From Phycisphaeraceae bacterium (GTDB lineage: Bacteria > Planctomycetota > Phycisphaerae > Phycisphaerales > Phycisphaeraceae): 64,000 bases of DNA. Under the pieces are notes generated by a model that saw nothing but the letters and a program-made list of their open reading frames with translations, had not been told where the DNA came from and made no database searches. Of the stretch, positions 51,536 through 60,520 are shown piece by piece (the first letter of the stretch is position 1; each line of letters opens with the position of its first letter). The position numbers were made by a program, and so were the translations under genes. The DNA is taken from the NCBI GenBank assembly GCA_028284155.1, contig JANQSF010000137.1:1-64000 (forward strand), given 5' to 3'.

Positions 51536-53566
51536 TTACTTCGCTTCGATCCTCACAAACGAATCACGCACGTTGCCTCCCGTGGGCACGGTCCAGTTCG
51601 TCGACGACGCGCCGGCTGGGATCGATTGCGTGTGCGTCTTGTCCTTGCCGCCTTCTTTCCAGCCATACGTGACCTTGGCCGACGAGGGCGTGTATGTCTC
51701 GTGCAGGCCAAACGCCTCGAAGTCGATCAGGCCGGTCTGATACCCGCCCGCGTAGAGGTTCACGCGCACCAGCGCGGACTTGACCTTCGCCGCGCTGACG
51801 TCGGCCTTGCCGTAAACCCAGCCGCTGGAATACTCGTTGTCCGGTGCGTTGTGCGCCTTGGCCATACGCTGCCAGGTCTTGCCGCCGTCGGTCGAGAGGT
51901 CGAGGTGAAAGTCGCAGCCCTTGGGCTGGGGGACACGCACGCGGTAGCGCGCGGCGGCGCGGACTTCGACCAACCTGAACGCGTCCTTGATATGCGGTTG
52001 CGGAGCATCGACCTTGAACACGACCTGCCCCGGTTTGTTGTTCGTCGTCGTGTACGCGGTGCGCTGCTTGGCTGAACGCGGCGTGTACCGCAGGTTGTCC
52101 GAGCGCATCGACCTGACCTCGAACGCACCGACGGCTTTCTCATCCAACCCGAAGTTCGGCTGAACGGGCACGACACCGCGAGACCCGGCACGGTAACTTA
52201 CACGCGACCCGCTCGACGTCAGTCGCGGGTACATCGCGACGTTCATCTGGCAAGTCGTGACAAAACGCAGGTCAGTCAGCGTCCCATCAGCGGTGATCGT
52301 GAAACGGACCCACCAGCCGTAACGCCCCTTGACATGTTCGGTCAGGTCCAGTTTGAAGGTCGGCTTGAGTTTGCCGGTGCTCGTCCACGACTGCCCCCCG
52401 TCGACGGACACCTCGATCTTGACCTGGCCGGACGTCTTGCCCGTTACGACCAGACCATCCGTCGCCTTGCCTGTCATCGGATCCTTGTCGTCGACCGGGT
52501 CGCCACAGATGACATAAGGGGCGAAGTGATTGAAGACGACCGTCGCCAGTTCGCCGTCCCGGCTGCGCAGCGCGGGCATGAACGACTCGAGGCTGAACAC
52601 ATTCTGCGATGCTTCGACGACCCCTTCCTCCCACCCACCACTGGCTGTCAGGTCGGGCTTGTAGTCGAACACGGCGTTCGCGTACGTCGCATTCCCCCGG
52701 CTGTTCGAATTCGCCCCGTCGTGCTTCGGCTCGCCGTTGTCAAAGAACGTCCAGTTGCGGTGTGGACCACCCTCCTGCACGTGCCAGAAGCGTCGCTTGC
52801 TCGGCCCGCCGAACACGTCGCGGTCGTAGTAGCGTGTAAACGTCTCGCCGCGGCGCAGCCGGACGACGCCGGGCATCGCGACATACCCGCTGTTGTAGAG
52901 CGCATACCACTTACCGCCTTTGGCGATCTCGTTCCAACCCTTCTTCATGCCGTTGAAGTCGTTTGGCCAGGCGAACGGGTAGCACGGCACGCCGTTGGCG
53001 TTCGGCTTGACGATCGACGGGTCGCGCTTGACATCGTCGTAACCGGCCACGACGCCGTCGGGTCGGAAGACGAGGCCGGCCATGTCGGTGTCGAACGCGT
53101 GCCAACTATCTTTGTAATAGACCTCGCTGTTGACATGACCGGGGAACGCGCGGCGGCGGGCCTGCATGCCCAGCGCCCGCCAGTACGGCTCGTTCCAGCT
53201 ATGCACCGTGCCGCACAGGCCGTAGCCGTAGGAGAACCGCCCGCGGTTGGCGTCCATCACGACCATGTCGTAGTCGTTGGCGTTCGCGCCGGGCGTCTTG
53301 CCGGGCACCCGCCACTCCTGCGGCGAGTTCAAATGCCACTGGTGTGTGAGAAACCAGTTAAACAGGGCGATCGCCCGCCCCTGCGGGTCGCGGTGTTTGG
53401 CCGTCGCAAAGGTCACGCAGTCTTCGACCGTCTGAAACGCGCCCTCGCCGGGGTAGTGCGTGTGATCGGTGCGCAGCGTCGGGTCGCCGACGTCAGCCAA
53501 GGACGGCGCGGCGCACGCCATGAGTGCGAGCACGCACACGCATCCCGTTGTTTGGGCATGAGTCAT
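51536..53566 (-). CDS. Secreted transglutaminase-like protein (676 aa)
   Basis: The ATG at 53566 has GGAG upstream and starts a signal peptide (GCVCVLALMACAAPSLA). Residues 100-165 carry a transglutaminase-like triad pattern: Cys118 (GLCGTVHSW), His144 (PGHVNSEVYY) and Asp159 (WHAFDTD). The long C-terminal part is beta-rich and holds two sections that resemble sialidase- or Fn3-like modules (IEVSVDGGQSWTSTG, LDLSTDGGKTWQRM). Proteins of this type are common and poorly described in planctomycetes. A cell-surface peptidase or crosslinking role is possible. Confidence 0.65.
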   Translation of the reverse strand: MTHAQTTGCVCVLALMACAAPSLADVGDPTLRTDHTHYPGEGAFQTVEDCVTFATAKHRDPQGRAIALFNWFLTHQWHLNSPQEWRVPGKTPGANANDYDMVVMDANRGRFSYGYGLCGTVHSWNEPYWRALGMQARRRAFPGHVNSEVYYKDSWHAFDTDMAGLVFRPDGVVAGYDDVKRDPSIVKPNANGVPCYPFAWPNDFNGMKKGWNEIAKGGKWYALYNSGYVAMPGVVRLRRGETFTRYYDRDVFGGPSKRRFWHVQEGGPHRNWTFFDNGEPKHDGANSNSRGNATYANAVFDYKPDLTASGGWEEGVVEASQNVFSLESFMPALRSRDGELATVVFNHFAPYVICGDPVDDKDPMTGKATDGLVVTGKTSGQVKIEVSVDGGQSWTSTGKLKPTFKLDLTEHVKGRYGWWVRFTITADGTLTDLRFVTTCQMNVAMYPRLTSSGSRVSYRAGSRGVVPVQPNFGLDEKAVGAFEVRSMRSDNLRYTPRSAKQRTAYTTTNNKPGQVVFKVDAPQPHIKDAFRLVEVRAAARYRVRVPQPKGCDFHLDLSTDGGKTWQRMAKAHNAPDNEYSSGWVYGKADVSAAKVKSALVRVNLYAGGYQTGLIDFEAFGLHETYTPSSAKVTYGWKEGGKDKTHTQSIPAGASSTNWTVPTGGNVRDSFVRIEAK

Positions 53567-53666
53567 GGCCGGGCTCCTGCGGATGGTGATTAGGGCCAAC
53601 AGTATCGTAACCGGTGTGTATCTGTTACGAACCCGACGGGGCCGCCGCCGATACTGCAGATGAGGA

Positions 53667-53838
53667 ACAACCGCGGATGTCGCGGATAGCACGGATGAAG
53701 CGAGGCGTCGGGGCGCGTCTGGATTGATCTAGACGCAATACCGCTCATGAGCCTCAAGCCTTCAATGCACGTATGGCTGACGACGAAGTCCAACTTCTAC
53801 CGCTCATCCCATCCGTGCTATCCGTGTCATCCGCGGTC
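53667..53838. repeat. Inverted repeat, CCGCGGATG family
   Basis: The arms 53667-53697 and 53804-53838 pair at most positions with a spacer of about 106 nt. Related in phrase to 38966 and 58303. Confidence 0.65.
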
Positions 53839-53924
53839 AAACCCAATCACCCCATGGCCCCATCGAGCGAGGACGCCTCGCGCACAAGATCAACCGAAAT
53901 GACACGATCGTCATACGCGACCTG

Positions 53925-53930
53925 TATAAT
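53925..53930 (+). promoter_or_regulatory. Candidate -10 box of the PQQ-propeller operon
   Basis: TATAAT stands about 28 bases before the ATG at 53959. A weak ATGACA lies 20 bases upstream of it, so the -35 spacing is poor. The palindrome at 53899-53914 overlaps the -35 zone. Confidence 0.35.
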
Positions 53931-53958
53931 CTGACTCATTCTGGCACGAGTGAATCCC

Positions 53959-55374
53959 ATGATCTCATTCCGAACGAAACGTTTCACCACGGTCGTGGTC
54001 GCCGTGATTGGAGCCTGGCTTGGAGCGGCGGTTTGGCCGACGCCCGCGTGGGCCGATTGGCCAACGTACGCCGGCAACGACGCGCGTCACAACGCGTCGG
54101 CCCAGTCGCCCACGATGCCGCTCGTCGAAGCGTGGACGTGGCGGTCACGGCATCGGCCCAAGCCCGCGTGGGGCGGGCCCGCCAAGGCGGACAAGTACAA
54201 CAAGCCCGGCGTCCTAGCGGCGCGCGTCGCGTTCGACACCGCCTTCCACGTCGTCGCGGCCGACGGGCTTGTCTTCTTCGGGTCGTCGGTGGACGACAAG
54301 GTCTACTGCCTCGACGCAACGTCCGGCGAAAAGACCTGGCAGTTTTACACCGAGGGCCCCGTGCGCTGCGCGCCGACGATCGCCAACGGCCGCGTCTACT
54401 TCGGCTCCGACGACGGCGTGCTCTATTGCCTCGACGCATACAGCGGCAAGGTCGTTTGGCAGAAGCGTGTCGGACCGAGCGACCGCCGCGTGCCGGGCAA
54501 CGGGCGGGTCATCAGCGTTTGGCCCGTGCGGACGGGCGTCGTCGTTCGCGACGGGTTGGTCTACGCCGGCGCCGGTGTGTTCCCGTCCGAAGGTGTGCAT
54601 CTCAAGGCGTTCGACGCCAACGACGGCACGGTCAAGTGGCACACGACGATCAACGACCTGCCGATCCAGGGCTACCTGTTGGCCTCGCCAACTCGCCTGT
54701 ACGCACCGACGGGGCGCGACAACCCGATCGTGTTCGACCGCAAGACGGGGCAGAGGCTGCTGACCATCACCAAGAGCCAAGGCGGCACGTATTGCCTGCT
54801 CACGCCGGACCACCATCTCGTGTTCGGCCCGGGCAAGACAGGACGACTCGACCTCGTGGAGCAAGACCACAAAGACAAGCTGGCAACGTTCGCGGGCAAC
54901 CACATGATCGTCGCGGCGGGCATGTCGTACCTGCACACGGACACGCAGTTGAGCGCACTCGACCGCGCGACATACCTGGCTGAGTTGAACGCGCGTCGGC
55001 CGCTCGAAGCCAAACGCGCGGCGTTGGGCAAGCAACTCAAGGCCGTCGCGAAAGACAAGGCGAAGGCCGACCCACTGCGGGCGCAGATCGCGGCGTTGAC
55101 GAAACAGATCGACACACACGCGAAAAACATGGCCGCCTGCCTCAAGTGGCGGAACCGGTGCGGCGAGCCGCATGCGCTGATCCTGGCCGGCGACGTGCTG
55201 TTCGCCGGCGGCGACGGCAACGTCGCGGCCTACCGCGCGGCCGACGGGCAACGCGTCTGGTCCGCGAAGGTCGAGGGTCAGGCGCACGGCATGGCGTTTT
55301 CCAATGGGCAACTGTGGGTGAGCACCGACGCCGGGACGATCCACTGTTTCACGACAAGCAAGGCGAGCGAATAA
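53959..55374 (+). CDS. Secreted PQQ-like beta-propeller protein
   Basis: This is a 471-residue protein from ATG 53959 (a GTG at 53950 is also possible). The signal peptide runs through AWLGAAVWPTPAWA. The mature part has the PQQ/BamB propeller blades: LVFFGSSVDDKVYCLDATSG, RVYFGSDDGVLYCLDAYSGK and FAGGDGNVAAYRAADGQRVW. A helical hairpin insertion (about 350-400, KRAALGKQLKAVAKDK) interrupts the last blades. Three bases separate its stop codon from the next start, so the two are one operon and probably coupled. Confidence 0.8.
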   Translation: MISFRTKRFTTVVVAVIGAWLGAAVWPTPAWADWPTYAGNDARHNASAQSPTMPLVEAWTWRSRHRPKPAWGGPAKADKYNKPGVLAARVAFDTAFHVVAADGLVFFGSSVDDKVYCLDATSGEKTWQFYTEGPVRCAPTIANGRVYFGSDDGVLYCLDAYSGKVVWQKRVGPSDRRVPGNGRVISVWPVRTGVVVRDGLVYAGAGVFPSEGVHLKAFDANDGTVKWHTTINDLPIQGYLLASPTRLYAPTGRDNPIVFDRKTGQRLLTITKSQGGTYCLLTPDHHLVFGPGKTGRLDLVEQDHKDKLATFAGNHMIVAAGMSYLHTDTQLSALDRATYLAELNARRPLEAKRAALGKQLKAVAKDKAKADPLRAQIAALTKQIDTHAKNMAACLKWRNRCGEPHALILAGDVLFAGGDGNVAAYRAADGQRVWSAKVEGQAHGMAFSNGQLWVSTDAGTIHCFTTSKASE

Positions 55375-55377
55375 ACG

Positions 55378-58269
55378 ATGCACCACCTCACCAAGACCGT
55401 CTGCTTGCTCTGCGTTGCGTTCGCGATGTCCGTCGTGACGGACGTTTTACACGCCGCCGAACCGCAGCCCATTGGCCACTGGCTGTTCCAGCCGCCGTAC
55501 GCGACCGCGCAGCGCGTCATGAATCGCGTGACGCGCCAGCGCACCGACGTCGTCGGCACGGCCGCGCTGTGGCAGCATGGCAAGACGGCTGCGCTTATCC
55601 TTGACGGGCAAACCAACGAAATCCCGCTGGCCACCGACATCACCAAGGCCGCGCTTCCCAAGGCCGCGTTCACCGTCGAGGCGTGGGTTCGGCTCGACAC
55701 CGCGCCGGAATGGGGCGGCATCGTCAGTGTCATCCAGGACAACGGCAACTACGAGAAAGGTTGGCTGCTCGGCTCGCGCAAAGAGACGTTCGCGTTCGCC
55801 CTCTCGACCACCGGCGCGAATGACGGCGACGGCGTGCTCACCTACCTCACCTCGAAAACGACGTTCAAGAAGAAGCACTGGTACCACGTCGTTGGCACTT
55901 ATGACGGCAAGACGCAGCGGATCTACATCAACGGCAAACTCGACAATACGTCGACCGTGCAGTCCGGCGACATCTACTACCCGCCCAAAACGACGTTCAC
56001 GCTCGGCGCGTACCGCGACGACAACGAGCACTACCGCATCAACGGCATGCTGCACGAGGTCGTGATCCTCGACGGCGCACTGCCCCCGGAAGTGATCGCG
56101 AAGCGATATGCGGCGAAGCAAGCCCTGTTCCCCGAACCGCCCAAGCCGTACCGCGTGGCCGTCGGGCCTTACGTCACGTTCGTGAATGACGAGGTCGTCA
56201 AGATCACGTGGGAGACCGGCCGACCGGGCGTGTCGGTCATCGAATACGGCGTCGCCCCCGCCCCCGGAAGCAACGCCATGACCGAGAAGCGTGAAGCGCA
56301 CACCGACGGCACCACGCACACAGTCACCCTCCACGCGATCAAGCGCGACACCGAATACAGCTTCCGCATCCGGGCCAAGGGGAGCGACGGCGCCGACCTG
56401 GTAAGCCCCGTGTTCCGCTTCGACTCAACATTCAACTACCTGCCACGCGACGCCGGCGCTCGGGCGCTCATCGCGTTTGGCAATGGCGGATTGGCGGACA
56501 AGATCGTCGAACAAACCGGCATCAAGCAGGGCTACGGCCTGCTGCTGGGCGTGACCGAGCAGAACGTCCGACTCGCCTACGACCTGGCACACAGCACGGA
56601 CATGCAACTGGTCATCGTCGAGCCAGACACGGACAAGGTCGCGTGGGCGCGGAGCGAACTCGACGGGCGCGGTGTGTACGGCGTCCGCGTGAGCGTGCAC
56701 CGCGGGTCGCTCGACGCGCTGCCGTATGGCCCGTACTTCGCCAACCTCATCGTCGCGCAGCGTGGCACGGACGCGCCGCCACTGCCCAAGGACGCGTCAA
56801 AACTAAAACGCCTGCTCCGCCCGCTCGGCGGCGTGTTGTACGTCACCGGCACGTCGGCCGACGACGCTAATCAATTGAAGCCCTGGCTCGACGCCGGCGG
56901 CTTTGACGCCAAACACCGCAAGATTGTCAAGTCATCGCGCGGCCACGCCCTGCTTTACATACGGCCCAAACTCGCCGGGTCCGGCGACTGGTCGCACCAG
57001 TACGGCACGTCGGCCAACACCGCGTGCAGCGAAGACGACCTGGTCACCGGCGACCTGACTGTCGCCTGGTGGGGTCGGCCCGGGCCGCGGCCGATGCCCG
57101 ACCGCGGGGCGCGCAACCCCGCGCCGCTGGCGGCGGGCGGCCGACTCTACATCCAGGGCGACCGCATCCTGTTCAGCCTCGACCAGTACAACGGCACGAT
57201 CCTCTGGTCGATGATGACGCCCAGCCTGCGTCGCACCAACATGCCGCGCGACGGGTCGAACATGGCCGCTGCCGACGACTACCTCTACATCGTCTCGGGC
57301 CAATACTGCGAAGGGATCGACGGGCAGACGGGGCGGCGCAAGCTCAAGTTCCGCGTCCCGGAAATCCCGGGCACGCCATCTAATCATGCGTATGACTGGG
57401 GCCGACTCGTCGTGCACGGCGACCTGCTGATCGGCACGGCTGTCCAGTCCGGCGCCGCGTACCAGGGCGACAACGGCGAGTGGTACGACCACATCAAGCC
57501 GAACGAGTACGCCCGCGTCGTCGGCCGATACGTCTTCGCCCTCGACCGCCACACCGGCCGAGTCAAGTGGATCCGCAAAGGCGGCGTGCTGATCGACTCG
57601 ACGCTGACGGTCACCGACACGCACGTCTACTACATCGAGTCGCGCGACGACGCGGCGATCGGCAGCGACAAGGCCCGCATGACAACCGAACTGAATAAAG
57701 CCCAGCACCTGGTCGCGCTCGACCTGTCGACCGGCCGGACGATGTGGGACAAGGCGCACGACTTCGCACCGGCGACGGTGATGACCTACCTAACTTTTGC
57801 CAATGACACGCTGATGGTGACCGGCAGCGACACGAAGCGCATCTACCACCAGTGGGCGTTCGACGCCAAGGCGGGCAGCACGCTCTGGTCACGCCAGGTC
57901 AAAGACAAGAAAGGCCACCACGGCGGCCAGTTGCAGCACCCCGTCGTCATCGGCGACCGCGTCTTTGTCAACAAACAGGTCGTCGGCCTGCGCAACGGCA
58001 GGCTGCTGCAGGACAACGTGGCTGAACGCCGCGGCTGCGGCACCATGGCCGCGTCGAAACACGCCCTGTTCTTCCGCCACTATTACCACGGCATCTGGGA
58101 CCTGAAGACCAACGAACGCAAACAGTTCCTGGGCATCCGCGGCGGCTGCTGGCTGGGACAGATCCCCGCGGGCGGGTTGTTGCTCGCGCCGGAGACGAGC
58201 AGCGGGTGTTCGTGCACGCACGCGCTGCAGACTTCGGTGGGGTTTGTGCCGCGGGTAAGAGCCAAATAG
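55378..58269 (+). CDS. Multidomain secreted protein: LamG, Fn3-like, methyltransferase-like Rossmann, PQQ propeller
   Basis: This is a 963-residue protein with a signal peptide (TVCLLCVAFAMSVV). Residues about 75-240 form a LamG/concanavalin-like lectin domain (FTVEAWVRLDTA; HYRINGMLHEVVILDG). A Fn3/purple-acid-phosphatase-like sandwich follows at about 260-355 (VKITWETGRPGVSVIEYG). Residues about 360-530 resemble a Rossmann methyltransferase (YGLLLGVTEQNVRLAYDLA; QLVIVEPDTDKVAWARSEL), but with no clear SAM glycine motif. The last 400 residues are a PQQ propeller (RILFSLDQYNGTILW; VFALDRHTGRVKW). An extracellular enzyme or sensor; function unknown. Confidence 0.75.
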   Translation: MHHLTKTVCLLCVAFAMSVVTDVLHAAEPQPIGHWLFQPPYATAQRVMNRVTRQRTDVVGTAALWQHGKTAALILDGQTNEIPLATDITKAALPKAAFTVEAWVRLDTAPEWGGIVSVIQDNGNYEKGWLLGSRKETFAFALSTTGANDGDGVLTYLTSKTTFKKKHWYHVVGTYDGKTQRIYINGKLDNTSTVQSGDIYYPPKTTFTLGAYRDDNEHYRINGMLHEVVILDGALPPEVIAKRYAAKQALFPEPPKPYRVAVGPYVTFVNDEVVKITWETGRPGVSVIEYGVAPAPGSNAMTEKREAHTDGTTHTVTLHAIKRDTEYSFRIRAKGSDGADLVSPVFRFDSTFNYLPRDAGARALIAFGNGGLADKIVEQTGIKQGYGLLLGVTEQNVRLAYDLAHSTDMQLVIVEPDTDKVAWARSELDGRGVYGVRVSVHRGSLDALPYGPYFANLIVAQRGTDAPPLPKDASKLKRLLRPLGGVLYVTGTSADDANQLKPWLDAGGFDAKHRKIVKSSRGHALLYIRPKLAGSGDWSHQYGTSANTACSEDDLVTGDLTVAWWGRPGPRPMPDRGARNPAPLAAGGRLYIQGDRILFSLDQYNGTILWSMMTPSLRRTNMPRDGSNMAAADDYLYIVSGQYCEGIDGQTGRRKLKFRVPEIPGTPSNHAYDWGRLVVHGDLLIGTAVQSGAAYQGDNGEWYDHIKPNEYARVVGRYVFALDRHTGRVKWIRKGGVLIDSTLTVTDTHVYYIESRDDAAIGSDKARMTTELNKAQHLVALDLSTGRTMWDKAHDFAPATVMTYLTFANDTLMVTGSDTKRIYHQWAFDAKAGSTLWSRQVKDKKGHHGGQLQHPVVIGDRVFVNKQVVGLRNGRLLQDNVAERRGCGTMAASKHALFFRHYYHGIWDLKTNERKQFLGIRGGCWLGQIPAGGLLLAPETSSGCSCTHALQTSVGFVPRVRAK

Positions 58270-58686
58270 GTTGCCGTGATCCTGTGCGCACGACGTCAAG
58301 GCAATTGACCGCGGATGTCACGGATAGCGCGGATGAGGTGCGCGTCGAGCGCAATCGGTTTTCGGCGACGCTGGACTCATCCGACTGCACAGTTCGCTTT
58401 CTCATTCAAGACTCTGATCCGCGCTCTCCGCGTCATCCGCGGTTGATTACTTCTCGGTGTCGTTGCATGAGTGACGCCACGCGGCGACACGCCCACGTCA
58501 ATGACGCACGCACGCGACGGCGCGACCCAATCGTCAAAACCATTGCAATCGGGCGACGTACGCAAGCGTTGCCGCGACAAGCATTTGCGTACCAGCGCCA
58601 AGCGGCGGCACGCCCCGGCCGGCCGGTTGCTCCCTTATTCGGCGACGTGTGGGTGAACACGTCGGACACGATCAAGGGGACCGATC
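58270..58686. other. 417-bp gene-free gap
   Basis: No gene is seen. The left third holds the inverted repeat 58303-58448. The rest (58449-58686) is GC-rich with no recognisable motif and probably contains the leader and promoter of the small Ala-rich gene. Confidence 0.5.
58303..58448. repeat. Inverted repeat, CCGCGGATGTCACGG family
   Basis: The arms 58303-58334 and 58417-58448 pair at about 27 of 32 positions with an 82-nt spacer. Confidence 0.75.
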
Positions 58687-59097
58687 ATGCAAGCCATCGC
58701 CGCAACGACCGCCGCAACGCCGACCGCTCAGTCCGCGATGCCGAGCGCGGCCGCCGCTTCCGGTGGCTCTGGCAGTGCCGGGGGCGCGATGGCGACCTTG
58801 GCGGGGCAGCAGGTCGATGGGTTGTCACAAGGTGGGGCCGGGGCGACGCAGGGGCTTTGCGGGCAGGACGCGGCCAAGCTGATGACCGCCCTCTGGATGC
58901 TTGAACTGCTCACCCGCGACGACGACGAAAAGAAGGACGACTCGAACATTTCCATGGCTATGCTCGGCCTGCTGGCGACGCAAAACGCGTCCGGTACGAA
59001 CTGCGCTTGCAGCGCGGCGCCTGTGCACGCGGCGCAGGCTTACGGCGCGACGCCGGCTCACAACGTTGCGGGCACGCAGGTGAATGTGGTGGCGTGA
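58687..59097 (+). CDS. Small Ala/Gly-rich protein of unknown function (136 aa)
   Basis: AAGGGG lies upstream of the ATG. The first 55 residues are almost all Ala, Gly, Ser and Thr. The middle has one hydrophobic helix with flanking acids (LMTALWMLELLTRDDDEKKD), and the end has two neighbouring cysteines (TNCACSAAPVH). No family is recognised. It may be secreted through its own apolar N-terminus, but there is no clear cleavage site. The gene stands alone. Confidence 0.5.
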   Translation: MQAIAATTAATPTAQSAMPSAAAASGGSGSAGGAMATLAGQQVDGLSQGGAGATQGLCGQDAAKLMTALWMLELLTRDDDEKKDDSNISMAMLGLLATQNASGTNCACSAAPVHAAQAYGATPAHNVAGTQVNVVA

Positions 59098-59422
59098 TCA
59101 AGAGCCCTGAGCGAAGAGTGAACAGCCACAAGCGACGAGGGGGATGGGAAGCCGCGACGGGTCTTGTCGCGGCCGCGGGCGAGTCTAATGCCGTAAAGAC
59201 ATTGCGGTGTGACGGCAATGGCGTGACCAACATCCAAGCTCAGGTGAACTTGAATCGACGCAGATGATTCATCGCGGCGATCGCGGCATTTGCGTAGCCC
59301 TTAGTCAATTCTCGCTCATCGCGTCCGCCCCTCGTGGCTCGTGGCTCGTCGCTCCTCGCTAGTCGCTTCTGGGCCTCGTCGCTAGTCGCTGCTTCCCCCC
59401 GCTTCCCCTACAATCGCCGCCC
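59098..59422. other. 325-bp gap with an inverted repeat and an irregular CTCGT-rich tract
   Basis: No gene. The right part (59325-59400) is a run of near-tandem CTCGTCGCT units. See the inverted repeat 59111-59359. Confidence 0.5.
59111..59359. repeat. Widely spaced imperfect inverted repeat, GAGCGACGAG phrase
   Basis: The arms 59111-59142 and 59328-59359 pair at about 26 of 32 positions with a 185-nt spacer. Confidence 0.6.
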
Positions 59423-60448
59423 ATGCCAAACAACCCAGAAAAAATCGTCATCATCGGCTCCGGCCCAGCCGGCTGGACGGCCGCGATTTACGCGGCGCGG
59501 GCCAACCTCGACCCGCTGGTATTCCCCGGCCGAGCGGTCAGCAAAGACCTCGTACCCGGCGGGCAGTTGATGCTCACGACCGACGTCGAGAACTACCCCG
59601 GTTTCCCCGAGGGCGTCATGGGCCCGCAGATGATGGAGCTGTTTTTCAAGCAGGCCATGCGGTTCGGCACGCGCGTCGTGACCGACGACGGGATCAAGTC
59701 GAACGACGACGTGCAGCACGGGTTGTTCACACCGTTCCAGAACGTCGCGAGCGTCGACCTGTCGAAGCGGCCGTTCCACGTCGTGGGTGACAACGGTTTC
59801 GAGGTCGATGCGCACGCGGTGGTGATCGCGACGGGCGCGAAAGCCAACTGGCTCGGGCTTGAGAACGAGACACGCTTGGCCCAGTCCGGCGGCGGTGTCA
59901 GCGCGTGCGCCGTGTGCGACGGGGCGCTGCCGATGTTCCGCGACAAAGTGTTGGCCGTGGTTGGCGGCGGCGACTCGGCGGTCGAGGAAGCAAACTACCT
60001 GACCAAGTTCGCCGGCAAGGTCTACATGATCCACCGTCGCGACGAATTGCGGGCCAGCAAGATCATGCAGGACCGCGCGCTGAACAACGAAAAGATCGAG
60101 ATTCTCTGGAACAAAACGGTGATCGACGTGCTCGGCGACGACGTGATCACGGGCGTCAAACTCCAAGACACACAGACCAACGAAGAAAGCGAGCTTGAAG
60201 TCGGCGGCCTGTTCATGGCCATCGGCCACACACCGATCACCGGCTTCCTCGACGGCCAACTCGAAACGGACGACGCGGGCTACGTCAAACTGAAAGACCC
60301 GTACCGATCGACGACGGAGATCGAAGGCGTATTCGTGGCCGGCGACGTGGCGGATCATGTGTATCGACAAGCCATCACGGCCGCGGGCATGGGGTGCAAG
60401 GCCGCGATCGACGCGGAGCGGTGGTTGGCGGAGCAAGGGGTGGAGTGA
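59423..60448 (+). CDS. trxB: Thioredoxin reductase TrxB
   Basis: This is a 341-residue flavoprotein. The FAD motif GSGPAG is at residues 12-17, the redox pair is Cys162 and Cys165 in CAVCDG, the NADPH motif VGGGDSAVEEA follows, and the C-terminal FAD block VFVAGDVADHVYRQAITAAG is intact. It keeps thioredoxin reduced with NADPH in the cytosol. No thioredoxin gene is adjacent. A bidirectional terminator follows. Confidence 0.97.
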   Translation: MPNNPEKIVIIGSGPAGWTAAIYAARANLDPLVFPGRAVSKDLVPGGQLMLTTDVENYPGFPEGVMGPQMMELFFKQAMRFGTRVVTDDGIKSNDDVQHGLFTPFQNVASVDLSKRPFHVVGDNGFEVDAHAVVIATGAKANWLGLENETRLAQSGGGVSACAVCDGALPMFRDKVLAVVGGGDSAVEEANYLTKFAGKVYMIHRRDELRASKIMQDRALNNEKIEILWNKTVIDVLGDDVITGVKLQDTQTNEESELEVGGLFMAIGHTPITGFLDGQLETDDAGYVKLKDPYRSTTEIEGVFVAGDVADHVYRQAITAAGMGCKAAIDAERWLAEQGVE

Positions 60449-60478
60449 TTCTGAGAGAGTAGCTTTGGATTGTTAAGC

Positions 60479-60510
60479 AAAGCCCGCCGACGGCCGTCGG
60501 CGGGCTTTAT
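60479..60510. terminator. Bidirectional terminator between trxB and ruvA
   Basis: AAAGCCCGCCGACG pairs perfectly with CGTCGGCGGGCTTT, flanked by A and T. It serves trxB on the plus strand and ruvA on the minus strand. Confidence 0.9.
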
Positions 60511-60520
60511 TGAATCACTC

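Larger units (their letters stand above)
53567..53958. other. 392-bp divergent gap with an inverted repeat and a promoter-like site
   Basis: No gene is seen. It holds the inverted repeat 53667-53838 and the TATAAT box at 53925-53930, plus a near-palindrome around 53899-53914 (ATGACACGATCGTCAT) that could be an operator. Confidence 0.5.

Noticed and set aside
53899..53930. Standard sigma-70 promoter before the PQQ operon
   Set aside because: The -10 is perfect but the best -35 has a 20-base spacer, so I keep only a low-confidence -10 call.
11153..59359. CRISPR array
   Set aside because: The repeats are single inverted pairs in separate gaps, not regularly spaced direct repeats with unique spacers, and no cas gene is present.
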